A DNA stretch of 64,000 nucleotides from Mucidula mucida (Eukaryota > Basidiomycota > Agaricomycetes > Agaricales > Physalacriaceae): the NCBI GenBank assembly GCA_015501055.1, contig JADNYV010000102.1:1-64000 (forward strand), in the 5' to 3' direction. Below, in pieces: positions 32,496 through 43,447 of the stretch. The stretch's first letter is position 1, and each line of letters starts with the position of its first letter. The notes below the pieces were generated by a model. That model saw only the letters and a program-made list of their open reading frames with translations. It was not told where the DNA came from and did not search any database. The position numbers were made by a program, and so were the translations under genes.

Positions 32496-34343
32496 ATGTC
32501 CTGCCTTCGCAGCGCGAGGCTCGTCTCCAACTTCCTTGCAGGTCCAGTCTCCCCACGTCTGCGTCGTCTTCGCTCCTCGCCTCGTTCATTATCGTCTTCC
32601 TTCCAGAGTTCTGTGATCACCCCTCGCGCGTTCTTGATCATGGCTAATACTCAAAACGACCTTTTCGACAACACAACAGGGAGATGGCTGTAAGTCTCAG
32701 ACATGGTGTACCTCTAACCGAGTGTTTAATACCATGATTCAGCTACAACGATGCTCTTCGCCACGCAGAGCGCAGACGCGTGTTCAACGTCGATGAGCTA
32801 TGCCGACTCGCAGCGCAATCTGTCGATCGGAGTCCTGATGATATCGTCGATTTTGCAAAGCTCGCCGAAGGTGGACATAACCGTATCTTTCTGATCACCA
32901 TGCGCGACGGCTTCCAAATGGTAGCGCGCATCCCGTACCCCGCTACGGTCCCCAAGTACCACGCAGTCGCTAGTGAAGCGGCTACTATGGCCTTCCTCCG
33001 TTCCTCTGGACTGCCTATCCCCGAGATTTATGGCTACTCGCCTGTACCAGACAACGCGGCGGAAACCGAGTTCATCTTTATGGAATTCATTGGAGGGACA
33101 AAGTTGAGCGAGGTTTGGCCCGATTTTGGGGAACAGGAAGTCATTTCAGTCTTGCGCCAACTTGTTGAACTCGAGTCGAAGATGATGTCAATTTCTTTTC
33201 CGGCTGGAGGAAGCTTGTACTATGCAAAAGACCTGGAGAAACTGGACGGGAGACCGGGCATACCGCTAGCGGACGAGCGTTTCTGCGTCGGTCCAGATGT
33301 ACGACTGCCTTTGTGGTTTGGCAGGAGATCACAGCTTAATGTAGAACGGGGACCATGTACGCCGCTTTCGCCATTTTTCGTATTATCCCCTTGAACCAAG
33401 CGATACTCATAGATAAAAGCGTTGAAGCAGCACTTGTAAGCGGGGCCCACAAGGAACTAGCCTATCTGGAACAATTCGGTCAACCGCTTTTGCCATTCCA
33501 ACGCACGAGGAGGGAAGCTTACCAGTACCAAGAGCAATCGCCATCGGACCACATCGAGAACCTGAACCGCTTTCTCCTCATCTCATCGTCGCTCATTCCC
33601 AAGGACCCAGCCTTCTGCCAATTTCCGCATCCGCCATCCTGACCTCCAGCACAGCAATATCATCGTCTCGAGGTCCAACTGCCAAGTCGTCGGCCTGCTC
33701 GACTGGCAACACGCCTCAATCCTACCTCTGTTTCTTTCCGCTGGCATACCTGACCGTCTCCAAAATTACAACGATCCCATCTCACATTATATGATGCCGC
33801 CTTCGCTCCCAGAGAACTTTGAGGACTTGGACGAAATTGAGCAAAACCGAGCAAGGGAGCTCTACTATGACCGTCTCACTCATTACCACTACGTCAAGCA
33901 CACGGAAGAGTGCAACGAGGTCCATTACAGGGCTTTCATGGAGCCTCTGCCGCTTCTCCGCCGCCGCCTCTTTCACCATGCCAGTGCCGCGTGGGAGGGC
34001 GAGACTCTCGAGCTGAAGGTTGCGCTCATAGAAGCGACGAGAGGCTGGGAGACGCTTACGGGGGGCGGCGCGCCGTGTCCACTGGTTTTTGACGCTGAGG
34101 ACGTACGCGAGACGATGAGGCTGAATGAAGTACAGACACGAGGGACGAGACTATGGACGGGTTGCGGATTGGGCTCGGTTTCGCGTCGGATGGATGGGTG
34201 TCGCGCGAGAGGTATGAGGAGGTCATGAAACCAGTGAGATGGTGAAGGAGCAAGTGTTGGCGGCGGCAGAGTTGGAGGGTGAGGCGGCAGAGATTGCGCT
34301 GCATTGGCCTTTGGATGATATGGATGAAGAGAGATATATGTAG
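32496..34343 (+). CDS. AIM9-like phosphotransferase, copy 3 (two 1-nt indels)
   Basis: Exon 1 (32496-32689) encodes a basic, acid-free presequence (MSCLRSARLVSNFLAGPVSP) fitting mitochondrial import. Exon 2 is 32743-33356 and exon 3 starts at 33413. Core motifs: GHNRIFLITMRDGFQMVARI, FIFMEFIGGTKLSEVW, GRPGIPLADERFCVGPDVRL, AYLEQFGQPLLPFQR, HPDLQHSNIIVSR, LLDWQHASILPLFLSAG and the C-terminal HWPLDDMDEERYM with TAG at 34341-34343. One extra base lies near 33618-33621 and one is missing near 34142. The catalytic residues are intact, so this copy may be functional if the indels are sequencing errors. It is closest to copy 2 in the second half. Confidence 0.85.
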
Positions 34344-34826
34344 TGAATTAAGCTGGGTATTTTGTGTTGTATCTTACGTCTGTTCGACCTAGTTATTCAT
34401 TTTAATACCACACTCCTCATTTCGCTAACGTCGCTGCGCCGCCAGAGCAATCAATCTCGTTCTCAGGCTTAAGCCCCACATAGTGGCGATATCTGTTATT
34501 TAAATTGGGCGCGGCGTCAAACGAGGCTGCCATACTTGACGATCGCAACACAAATCAAAGAATGCGTTGAACAAAAAGACTCATATTGAAATTAACAAGT
34601 TTGGCTGTCTACACTCAAACAATCTCCTCATCCGCTAGCCTTCTACTCTGCTCCGGGAAAGTGTTGCCGGTTGTGTTGTTGAACCACTGGGCGACGTGAA
34701 GACCCGGATGAGGTAGGGGAGGGACAAGAGCGGCTTCGTACTCTTCAAATAGGCTATGAACTGTTGGCCATCGTGGTGATCGCTTGGAGCAACGGCTTGC
34801 CGACCTTCTGGCGGACAAACGGGTCC
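34344..34826. other. Intergenic, 3' of AIM9-like copy 3
   Basis: Starts with the 3' flank shared with copy 1 (tgggtattttgtgttgtatc). No supported gene. Confidence 0.4.
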
Positions 34827-35600
34827 TCAGAGTTGAGGATGTCGCGGTAACCGATGTAATCCGTATACTTGAGCGTAGTTCCCCCATGGGTCAATCATGG
34901 TACTCCAACTCGTCGTCCACGTCGGCAGGAAGCTCGAGCGCACCGTTGTGATAACCGACTTGGCCAAGGAGGCACTCACGAAACTTGTACGTATAGCGGA
35001 TCTTCCGGAAAAGATCGGCGAGGGGAAGGGCATATGGTTGGCAGCGGTGTAGCGGGAAGAGATGTGGTCGAGGATGCCCTGACGGATACGTGCTTTGCTG
35101 AGAGAAAGAGCGTGATCGGCTAGGTTGTTCTTCTCCGTGTCCTTGTCTTGCAAGGTGTATTGCCGCATCAATTCGGGGTCTGCAATGGTAGCGAAGAGGT
35201 CAGCCTCAGTGCAGTCACTGCCGGGGATAGTATTGAGGAGTGTAGAGAGAGCGCCTCGAATGTGAAGTCGTAAATCTCCTGCCATAGGATAGCGCGGGCA
35301 ATGTGTCTGGCCCATGCAAGGATCTGGCCGCGGAGAGTATCAGCATTGGCAGGCTTGATCTCAACGCGGTCGATGTCGAAGCCAAATATGAGGATCTTGC
35401 AGAGGGCGTCCTCGACGGCGTCGTTAAGTTGGAGGCGACGCCCGCGCTGGTAGCCGTCGCGAACCATGATGGTGTGGCTCTGGTCAGGCGAAGGTGCAGG
35501 AACTGCGCGTGCTTAACCACCTGATACAACGAGATAGAGAGCCCGTACAGTTGATCGGTAGTCCGCTTTCGGCAGAAATAAATCTTTATGGCGCTAAAAG
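34827..35600 (-). pseudogene. Hypothetical lineage-specific protein, frameshifted
   Basis: Two overlapping minus-strand frames give a plausible continuous protein: VEDALCKILIFGFDIDRVEI, TLRGQILAWARHIARAILWQ, then after a shift near 35250 STLLNTIPGSDCTEADLFAT, DPELMRQYTLQDKDTEKNNL, ALSLSKARIRQGILDHISSR and, in a third frame, KFRECLLGQVGYHNGALELP. I do not recognise the family. The domain organisation slightly recalls DUF6532-type agaricomycete proteins, but this is a guess. Start, stop and exon structure are not resolved. Confidence 0.4.
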
Positions 35601-37187
35601 GAAAGTTCAACCTAAGCAAGTAGTGACGCCAAGCCCGGGGACTGAGGTTGCTTTGTGGAGGCATGTGATGGTTGAGGACAAGATCAGAGTTCGTCCCACA
35701 GATCTAGTATTACTAAGAGCTCGAAGTCGTGCATTGAAGTCAGGTTCTTGTCAGATTGGTAGCAGTCCGGAGAAACAACGGAGAACGGGGAGACGTTGGG
35801 AGTCGAGAGCATGAAAAGAACAGATGTAGCTTTTGCGACGCAGAGCAAGACGAAAGCAGGAAAGTCGACCGCCAATGCATTGTCAAGAATCATGTCACGT
35901 GCGTCTCCGATCCTTTGTTCTGAACTTCCACTGATGGCGTCATATGTACTGGAGAACACAGCGAAAGAGAGCTTCCTTCACGGAAGTCAGAGCATTGTTC
36001 CAATCCAGAGCGGCCATTACGTTATGTCCTTGTTCTTTCTGGCGCCTTCGTTGAAGATTGGGGCATCAACGTCGGGGGTTCTTGTGCCGAATCTGGGTGG
36101 TGTTATAGCCAAAAAAGCGACGGTCCTTCATCGTATTGGGCGAGGTGGCTACAGCGCCCACCCCCAATGACACGATAGTGGCAGCTATCGCGTCTGTATC
36201 AACGGCATCAGATGCGGCACGCATTTCTTTTCCTGTATGTCGCCTCGTTCTCGCTCAAGTCGGTGCTTATTTCGGTCAGCTATGGTAAGTCTACAATTGT
36301 GAGAAGAAACACACTTGATGTGCGCCTGTCACTAGGCATACGGTGGAAGGTTCCTCTGCCTTGTTTGAGTAGGAGATATCGCACTGTACCTGGTAAGCTC
36401 ATTTCTCGTGATCCTCAGTAGTCTCAAATGAAGACATCAGGAGCATCAAGCTTAGCATATTTTCCGCAACACGTACCATCGCCAGTTGGTGCTTTCAACG
36501 GTGTTCAAAGGAAGCCCTCTAGATCGTCCTGGGATGTAGGCGCAATGAGGCCCCTCTTTACTTTGATACGCTCGCCGTTGTACTGTGCAGAATAGCTGCT
36601 TGTCTGGCTTCCTAACTTGGCAAACGATCTCCGTAGCTCGATAATCGTGCTATAAGGCCAGTTAGTACTCTAAATGCAGTACAATATTGGACGGACGGAC
36701 CCGTAGCCTCTTGCTTGGAGTAGTTCCAGTAGTGCCGTCGGAGGGGTGGGGATTTTTGCTGCTACCTTAGCGAGGTACTGTTGGTTGGTCTCTGGCATGA
36801 TGTGAAGCAAATCCTACCTGAATCATGTACGCGCGACAAACTATAAGCTGAATGGTGACAATAACCGCGCCCCCTTGTATTGTTTTCAAGGATGGATCGC
36901 CTCCCAGTATTGTTCATAACTTACTGTTGCTCAGCAACCCGGTCTACGACGAGATCTTTTGATTATTGTGTACATCCGTTAGTGTAGTTTACGGTGGTTA
37001 TAAGTCCGTCAGTGGCGTAGGTCTGAGATGATGGCATGTTCGGCCTGCAGATGAAGGAATGCATAACATCTACTATTTTAAGAAATACGCTACAGATTTA
37101 GGGCTTAACTACTATGTACAAATTTCCACATATGAGTCCCTCTCCCCTTTGCCCAGGAGAAGAACGAGGAATTCTGAAGTCTGTGAT
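35601..37187. other. Stretch without a supported gene
   Basis: A 91-codon minus-strand frame (35684-35959) has a hydrophobic segment (FPAFVLLCVAKATSVLFML) and could be an exon of the gene at 34.8-35.6 kb. I see nothing else supportable up to 37187. Confidence 0.4.
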
Positions 37188-40100
37188 TCAGCACTCATAA
37201 TCAACACTCTCGTTAGTAACGAACACGGACCTTGTGGGGCAGAGTCTGAGCCTTTGCTCCAGTTCAGGCAGGGCCAAGAAGGCGGGACATGAGCGACGGC
37301 AACTCTTCATACCGAACATGCTCAATGGCGCCTTCGAGCTCCAGCGGTCGAAACAGCGGCCACTGTGAAAAGGCTTCATTAAATTGCTGATGCACAGCTC
37401 TCTGGACTGAAGATGGGAGTTTATCTTCCAAAGCGTAGCCTGCCGTTTGCGATCACCCATTAGAAGGATCGTGCAAACGATACAAAGATTGGGCAGCTTC
37501 CTCAGATCGTCCACAGCAGTGCTGTATACTGAAGGAGTAGTAGCAAACAAAGATTCCAATCCCGAGATATAAGAGGCTGTCAGGATTGTATAGGATATGA
37601 TTTCATGCCAATCCTGCACGATTCCATGAACGATGGACAAGGAACCGATGTCAACAAGCCTAAACCAATCCATCTGAGACAACTGCTTGTATATTTTGAC
37701 AGCTAAAGGATTGGCTATCAAAGGATATCGGGCGAAGCATTCAAGGATTTCAGACGCGATGATGAGACTTTCGCCCTTGGGAAAATCACGCAGTACGACC
37801 CTCGAAATCTCTCCGGTCAGCGCTGGTGACGCCTGGGCTGCGAACTTGGAACACAGGTCGTGGTCTAGAAGCAGAGTCCTGACAAACGGATGTATGATGT
37901 CGTGTTTATCCTCAAATGTCAAGACATCCGCCAAGAACAGGTCTGAGAGAACGACGGCGCTCAAGGATGCGAAAGTTGCTTTGACAACCATCCGATGGTG
38001 TCGAAGACTTTTCTCATAGTCAGCATCCACAGCAACATATTGCCGAATCGCATATATAGTCTGATGAATCACCGCCTGCCAATTGTCGTCACGAGACAAG
38101 CTTGTAGATAGAATGGATGGCGATTGTATGAGGGCAAGATTGAGACGCATATCGGGAGGGAGATCCTTGTAATTTTCATCTGAGCAACGATCGCGGTATA
38201 CTTCTTGCAAAAGAAGTTCACAAAAAGATGGGTGCAAAAAGTCCCTTAACGCCAGGCCAAACGTCACTGGACGATTCGTTCCAGGTAAATCGAGAACTCT
38301 CAAAGCAAAACCCTCGTAAGACAATGGACCCAGTCCTTTCTTCACCAGCGCGTGACGATGCACAGGTAGTGAAGCCAGCGTGCGACGGGGGTTGCGGCAG
38401 TTTGTGTGAGTTTGACAGCCGTGCCCATCAATAATATGATGAGCGAGACCTCGCCAAACAGGGGATTCGTCGTCTTCTATATCAAGCCAGTCGATACCCA
38501 TGGTCAGAGCATTTTGTAGTATCTTGCCCCAGATGTATACGTCCAACTCATCGCCTGACCCTTGGAGTTGCTCGCGCAGGAATGTGACTGCTTGCCGTGG
38601 GCGAACCTAGTTGAGTAGGCTGCAGAGCGAATTGTCTACGGGAGAGGGACCAGTGAGAGCGGGATTGGGATGGGGCAGAGGAACTCTCTCTTCGGTGTGA
38701 AATCGGACTAGGGCTCTACTCAGGCGGTCAAAGGCAGGGCGCCTATGTTCACTCGGCGCTTTAAAGTCCGGAGACTGAAGAAGGTCGCGGATAGATACAT
38801 GGATAGCAGGGAAACTCCGTTTGATAATGTCAATGGTCTGCAGGGGAATATTTCCCAGAGCCTGCATAACAACCGACTGAACGGAAGTGTTGGATGTCAT
38901 GTCGAAGATCCACGCAAGTGAGTGCGCGTCAATCACATCGGCTTGCGCCTCCACACTTTCTCGTTCGACTTCTCTCAGTGACCTGACCTTGGAGACCCTC
39001 TCTGCAAATGATACCTGACCATCGGCTTCTGCTATCACTGTCACGGAGGGAGAGGGTGAGCTCCCTTTGTAATGAACACGCCATCTGTGCAAAACTTGTT
39101 GCACATGCTCGACAGCGGAGCGAGATGCGATACGAAGGTAGCCGAATGCAGAATACGAGTAGATCGTCAAAGGCGTTTTATATGGACAGTTCGGTTTGAT
39201 GGTGGGGAGAAATGTGGTGCCGAAGTACGCAATGAAGGCGAATGATGCGATGCTACCAACACCTACAGCCATGGACATATCCAGGGAGCGTAGGTACAGT
39301 ACAAGGCCGCCAAAAAACACTCCAAGGGCAAGGTGCATCAGCACAGGCAGCAATCCAATGATCACGGGTACATGCCAGCTCTCTAAACTGTCAAACCGGT
39401 ACTGTCGGATCGACTACGACCTCTCGGTGTTCCAGACGGCACAGTCATATACTGGTGAATCCATTGTTTTGTCAGGACAGCGAGCAATGCCGTCGTAAGA
39501 CTAACCGCAAGGCTTGTGAACCACATCCCATTGACACACCGGTCGGTGAGAGATGGGCTGGCGACAGAATTGATTCCCAGAGCGGAACGGGTTACGTCTT
39601 CAATCGGTTCGTTTAGAAAAAATGTGCGCTGCATGTGGAGCATCTCGTCCATAATGCTGGCCGTGACCATAGACATGTTGACCTGGAGGCTCTGAGCAGT
39701 CTGAACGAGGAAGGTGGTCACAACAGCGGAGAAGAGTCCGGCCTTGGCCAAAATATCAGTTTTGCGAGGTCAAAAACGCAATGACAGGAAAGTAACGTAC
39801 GAAAACAGTAACACATGAGTCCGTCGCGCCAGTCCTCCACCATTTCCGCGTCGTACTTGATGTATTCCTCCAAGAACATCTTCCACACCCTGGCCATCTC
39901 GCCCATCTCTTGGAAAGGGGCATCCTCAGGGTACTTGTGTTGATAATCAAATGGATGTTCGCTGAAAATACGTGGCGCAATTTTAATACCTGCAGTGGAA
40001 CTAAACTAAGAGAATATACCGACCTTTCTGGGCATGGGAATGTGATAGCTTTACGGAAAAGACCTTGCGTTGTTTCCGCGCCGTTTTCTGTGTATGGGAT

Positions 40101-40281
40101 GCCGGTATGTCGGACGCCTGTATCGCTTCGATGATAGCTTCGATCTCTTCCACGTCTTCACCGTGATCTAAGCTGGCACATGTCTCGGAGTCTATGGTTT
40201 GACGCACGTATCAGGCGTATAATGCATGTCGGGGGGACGTGGCGCAGTTCCAAACGCGGCGGTATGCGACTCGGATGACAT
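37188..40281 (-). pseudogene. DUF6535 membrane protein, left inverted copy (broken)
   Basis: Start ATG at 40281 (MSSESHTAAFGTAPRPPDMH). An N-terminal charged region is followed after an intron by the DUF6535 domain (MARVWKMFLEEYIKYDAEMV, then several membrane helices around FTSLAVSLTTALLAVLTKQW and VIIGLLPVLMHLALGVFFGG), then a long cytosolic C-terminal part with HEAT-like helical character (37188-38546 open in one frame). Relative to the right copy, single bases are missing near 39956, 39816, 39806 and 39410. An in-frame TAG at 38605-38607 (after CSLLN) separates the C-terminal frame. DUF6535 proteins are expanded in agaricomycetes; function unknown. Confidence 0.8.
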
Positions 40282-41335
40282 TTCGAAGAAAGGAAGGATG
40301 GAGATACCGGTGTTCTTGCGGACTCGGCTTTTCTATCGATGGTATCAGCATTGTTCTCTGTTTGGTTTTGATGAAGCATACCTGGTGGCATTGTTCCTTG
40401 AACAGACAAGGTAGTCTCTTTTGGGTTCAAGAGCACTTAGAAATCAAGGGGTTGATAGGTCAACACCGCCCCGGAAGACCCCACACCCACGTAGCCCAAG
40501 AAAGTACTTTATACTCATGATGGTTGAAAGCAAGGCCGATCATTTTCCCACGGCGGCCTTCTTCATCGACACTTCATAATGTGACTGCATAAAAACTCTG
40601 CGCCACACACTATACGCAATCTCAAGATCGGATAGGCCGTTCATGGATAAAAATCTGCAGCGATGCGAGGATTCATAATTCAAGTGAAAACTTTGTTGAG
40701 TGTGGAACAAAAACTCAACTCGTCACTTTCAGTAGGAAGCGATACCCTGGTCGGTGTTGAATGGCGGTACACGGTGCTGTTATTTACCACACTGCGTAAG
40801 CGCCACATTAGGGCTTAGTTTATATAGCGATGTTTGTAAACATGTTTATAACAGGTGTTTATAAACAATGTAAACAGGGTAGGTCGCGAACCCCGCTGTT
40901 TTTAATGTTTTTAAAGGTGTCTGTGCACACCCCCCAAATCAGTACCTCTGCCTACCTCGACAAGGTCAAAATCAGTTACCGAGCACTTTGTCAGGTGTTA
41001 GCATGATGCGCAAGCAGACCCTGACATGCTCAACAGGTGTAAAAGGAGCCATAGCCCCAGGATTAGCCGCACGGTCAACTACAAGTGGCATATGAAAGCC
41101 ATTTGCGGTCTTCGGCGACTTGAAATTTATGCCCACGTGACCTGCTCGAGCATCTCGGCCGATGTTTATAAACCGGTTTATAAACATGCCTCTGGAGAAA
41201 TTTTCTATCAAACTGTTTATTATACCCCAAAATTAATATAAACTAAGCCCTACGCCACATCGGCTTTCAGGTCCAGCACAGCCACACGGCTACCGCTCCG
41301 GACCCGCTGTCTGACTTGATCTGAGCAATCAGTGA
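39145..41335. repeat. Left arm of a large inverted repeat
   Basis: Nearly identical, inverted, to 43448-45205. It covers the DUF6535 first exons, membrane domain and about 1 kb of upstream DNA. It is longer than the right arm only because of the hAT-type MITE. Similarity drops abruptly beyond TATTCTGC(A/G)TT(C/T)GG near 39145. Confidence 0.9.
40809..41252. mobile_element. hAT-type MITE, 444 bp, 8-bp target duplication
   Basis: Termini TAGGGCTTAGTTTATAT are perfectly inverted over 17 bp. The 8-bp target duplication CGCCACAT (40801-40808 and 41253-41260) is perfect. An 8-bp duplication with TAG-type ends is typical of the hAT superfamily. Internal TGTTTATAAACA-like palindromes near both ends could be transposase binding sites. 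There is no coding capacity. The uninterrupted site exists in the right inverted arm. Confidence 0.95.
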
Positions 41336-41367
41336 TCGGGAATTCAGCTCTCAACAAGACCACCACC

Positions 41368-42322
41368 ATGTCGAAGATAATTCAACCCATGAATCAAATA
41401 AAGTGTGTAGTTGCCTTCCAATCCCGCGCTTTTAACTTGCATACCTTGCAGACTGACCAATGTGTCTATCGTGCGCTTAAAGAAAGGCGGGAAACGATTT
41501 GAGGTGAGTAATGAGCTGTGACGCGCTCAATGTAGTATCTTTCTGACTATTCATCTAGGTCGCTTGCTACAAGAATAAAGTGCAAGAATGGCGCAACGGC
41601 GTGTATGTAGTCTCCCAATCTTCCTTCATCGCCTCAAACCTATCTCTTGCACAGAGAAACAAATCTAGACGATGTCCTTCAAATTTCCAACGTCTTCGTC
41701 AATGTCTCAAAAGGCGAAGTAGCTAAAGCCAACGACCTCAAGAAATCTTTCGGGACCGCGTCCGTGCCCGAAGTTGTAGCCGAAATTCTCAAGAAAGGCG
41801 AAGTTCAGGTCGGAGAGAAGGAGCGGGAGCATGATCTATCCGCCTTGCGGAAAGAGATTGCTACCCTCGTTGCAGAAAAATGTGTCGATCCCGAAACACA
41901 GAGGCCGCATCCGGTGGGCATGATAGACAAAGCCATGAACGAAGCAGGATTCAGCGTAAAGCAGGGAAAGACCGCCAAGAGCCAGGTAAGCTCGCGCCTT
42001 ACATCCTGTTTTCGGTGGCATTGATGAGCAATAGGTATCAGAAGTCATACGGCTATTACAGTCGAACTCGACTCTTCCTATTCAGCGCGCGCGAATGCGT
42101 GTCCGCGTAGCTATCTCCTCTTCACCTTCAGAGGAACTTCGTAAGAAGGTGCTGGACGGCGCCGAGCAAGTCGAGAAGGACGAGATGGTGGAAGAGAACT
42201 GGGAGGTCGTTATGCTGATAGATCCGGGGCAGTACAAGGTGATCAACGAACTCCTTCAGAAGGAAGCGAAAGGACGAGGACGGATAGAAACTATGACATT
42301 CGCGGCGACTGCGACAAGCTAA
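41368..42322 (+). CDS. SDO1: SBDS / Sdo1 ribosome maturation protein
   Basis: SBDS (yeast Sdo1), with the GTPase EFL1, releases eIF6 from pre-60S subunits so they can join 40S. Five exons: 41368-41402, 41452-41503, 41559-41602, 41655-41985 and 42035-42322. Every intron is GT-AG and phases agree, giving an intact frame of about 250 residues ending in TAA. The protein reads MSKIIQPMNQIKLTNVSIVR, then RFEVACYKNKVQEWRNGVET, LDDVLQISNVFVNVSKGEVA (N-terminal FYSH domain), then domain II (HDLSALRKEIATLVAEKCVD, HPVGMIDKAMNEAGFSV) and C-terminal domain III (RARMRVRVAI, WEVVMLIDPGQYKVINELL). It is one of the few conserved multi-exon genes here with no indel, which shows the sequence is not uniformly error-prone. 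Confidence 0.96.
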
Positions 42323-42881
42323 GCGCTGTCCATCGACTTCTGTATATACTCTACACTAGTGTGACTATCTTCATTATCTGCACATCTTCCTACCCACCGT
42401 CTACAATCCCTTCATACCAACATCGGAGATATCCACGATCGCTTGACGCGGGCATATACTTTATCTCTGACTAACGCACTCCAATGTGCTGACCAGTCTT
42501 TCGCCGACTCGGTGGTAGAAAACCTGGGCGGGCTGGGATCAGATGGAGCGGTATGGCGCCGCATACTCCTTAAGACGAACTTCCAGAGCTCTATACGTCT
42601 CTCCTCCCTTTGGACTCAGCGCAGCTATGAAGCCTATGCACGCTTCACGATATAGTATCTGCAGACATGTCATTCAGAATCAGAATGCTTGATATCGCAT
42701 AAACTCAACTTGCCCATCGTTTGAAAAGGCAACAGTCAAACTGCTGCGCGGCATCGGATACTTCTAATGAGATTGTATGAGGCGCAATGCAATCCAGCAT
42801 CACGTCCTCATTTCGTATATACGCGTGTGGTCTCTAGGCGTCATCTTCAACCAAGTAATGATAGGCATGAAGTGCGCCAGT
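42323..42881. other. Intergenic, 3' of SBDS
   Basis: No supported gene or repeat. Confidence 0.4.
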
Positions 42882-43241
42882 TTACTCCATATATCGATCG
42901 CAGAGCTGCATAAGGGCAAGAAACTGGTACTTGTCCGCAGTCATAGCTACCTCTTCTAGAGTGCGACAAGGCAGCATGTCGAGATTGGGGAGGGGCGGCT
43001 CTGGATAGATGTACTTGAACACGACACACAGCACGTCGCCGCGCTCTGACATCCTGACAGGTTCGTTGATGTTGATGCAGCTCCCAGGAAGGGGAAATGT
43101 CGAAGAATGAGCTCGCAAGTTGGTGCTGTGGACTTTAAACAGTGTATCGTCAGAAGTAACGATGCAGACATCCGTATCGCAAGCCTGGACTACGAACTTA
43201 TAAATGAAAGAAACGAGGAGTCTGCAGCTCTGGTTACGCAC
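42882..43241 (-). CDS. BTB/POZ domain protein, probably partial
   Basis: The frame encodes a basidiomycete-type BTB domain: VVQACDTDVCIVTSDDTLFK, VHSTNLRAHSSTFPLPGS, NEPVRMSERGDVLCVVFKYI, YPEPPLPNLDML and EVAMTADKYQFLALMQLCDR. These proteins usually have another 100-200 residues after the BTB core. Here the frame ends at YME with a stop, so it is truncated or lacks recognised exons. BTB proteins mediate dimerisation or Cul3 recruitment; the specific role is unknown. A dispersed repeat lies directly upstream. Confidence 0.7.
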   Translation of the reverse strand: MRNQSCRLLVSFIYKFVVQACDTDVCIVTSDDTLFKVHSTNLRAHSSTFPLPGSCININEPVRMSERGDVLCVVFKYIYPEPPLPNLDMLPCRTLEEVAMTADKYQFLALMQLCDRYME

Positions 43242-43244
43242 ATT

Positions 43245-43447
43245 CCGAATTGTAATATACAGTCTCGTCCATTTCTAGAGCCGCTTATCGTTCGAGGTCG
43301 CTGGTGCTGCTCAAGCATAATGTGTCCGCTTTTTGAAACTCGCGCGTCCACATTGTCACTGGAGAAAGTCAAAGCCCTTGGTACGCGCATGAAACTCCCT
43401 TTGTTGAAGAAACGGGCACAATAGTCCTTTGTGATTGATACCAATGG
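43245..43447 (+). repeat. Dispersed repeat, copy 1
   Basis: The segment from aattgtaatatacag through cttatcgttcgaggtcgc to gaaactccctttgttgaaga and caatagtccttt is repeated, with divergence and indels, at 48785-49021. In both places it abuts a truncated gene on the minus strand (BTB here, AIM9-like relic there). Confidence 0.75.
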
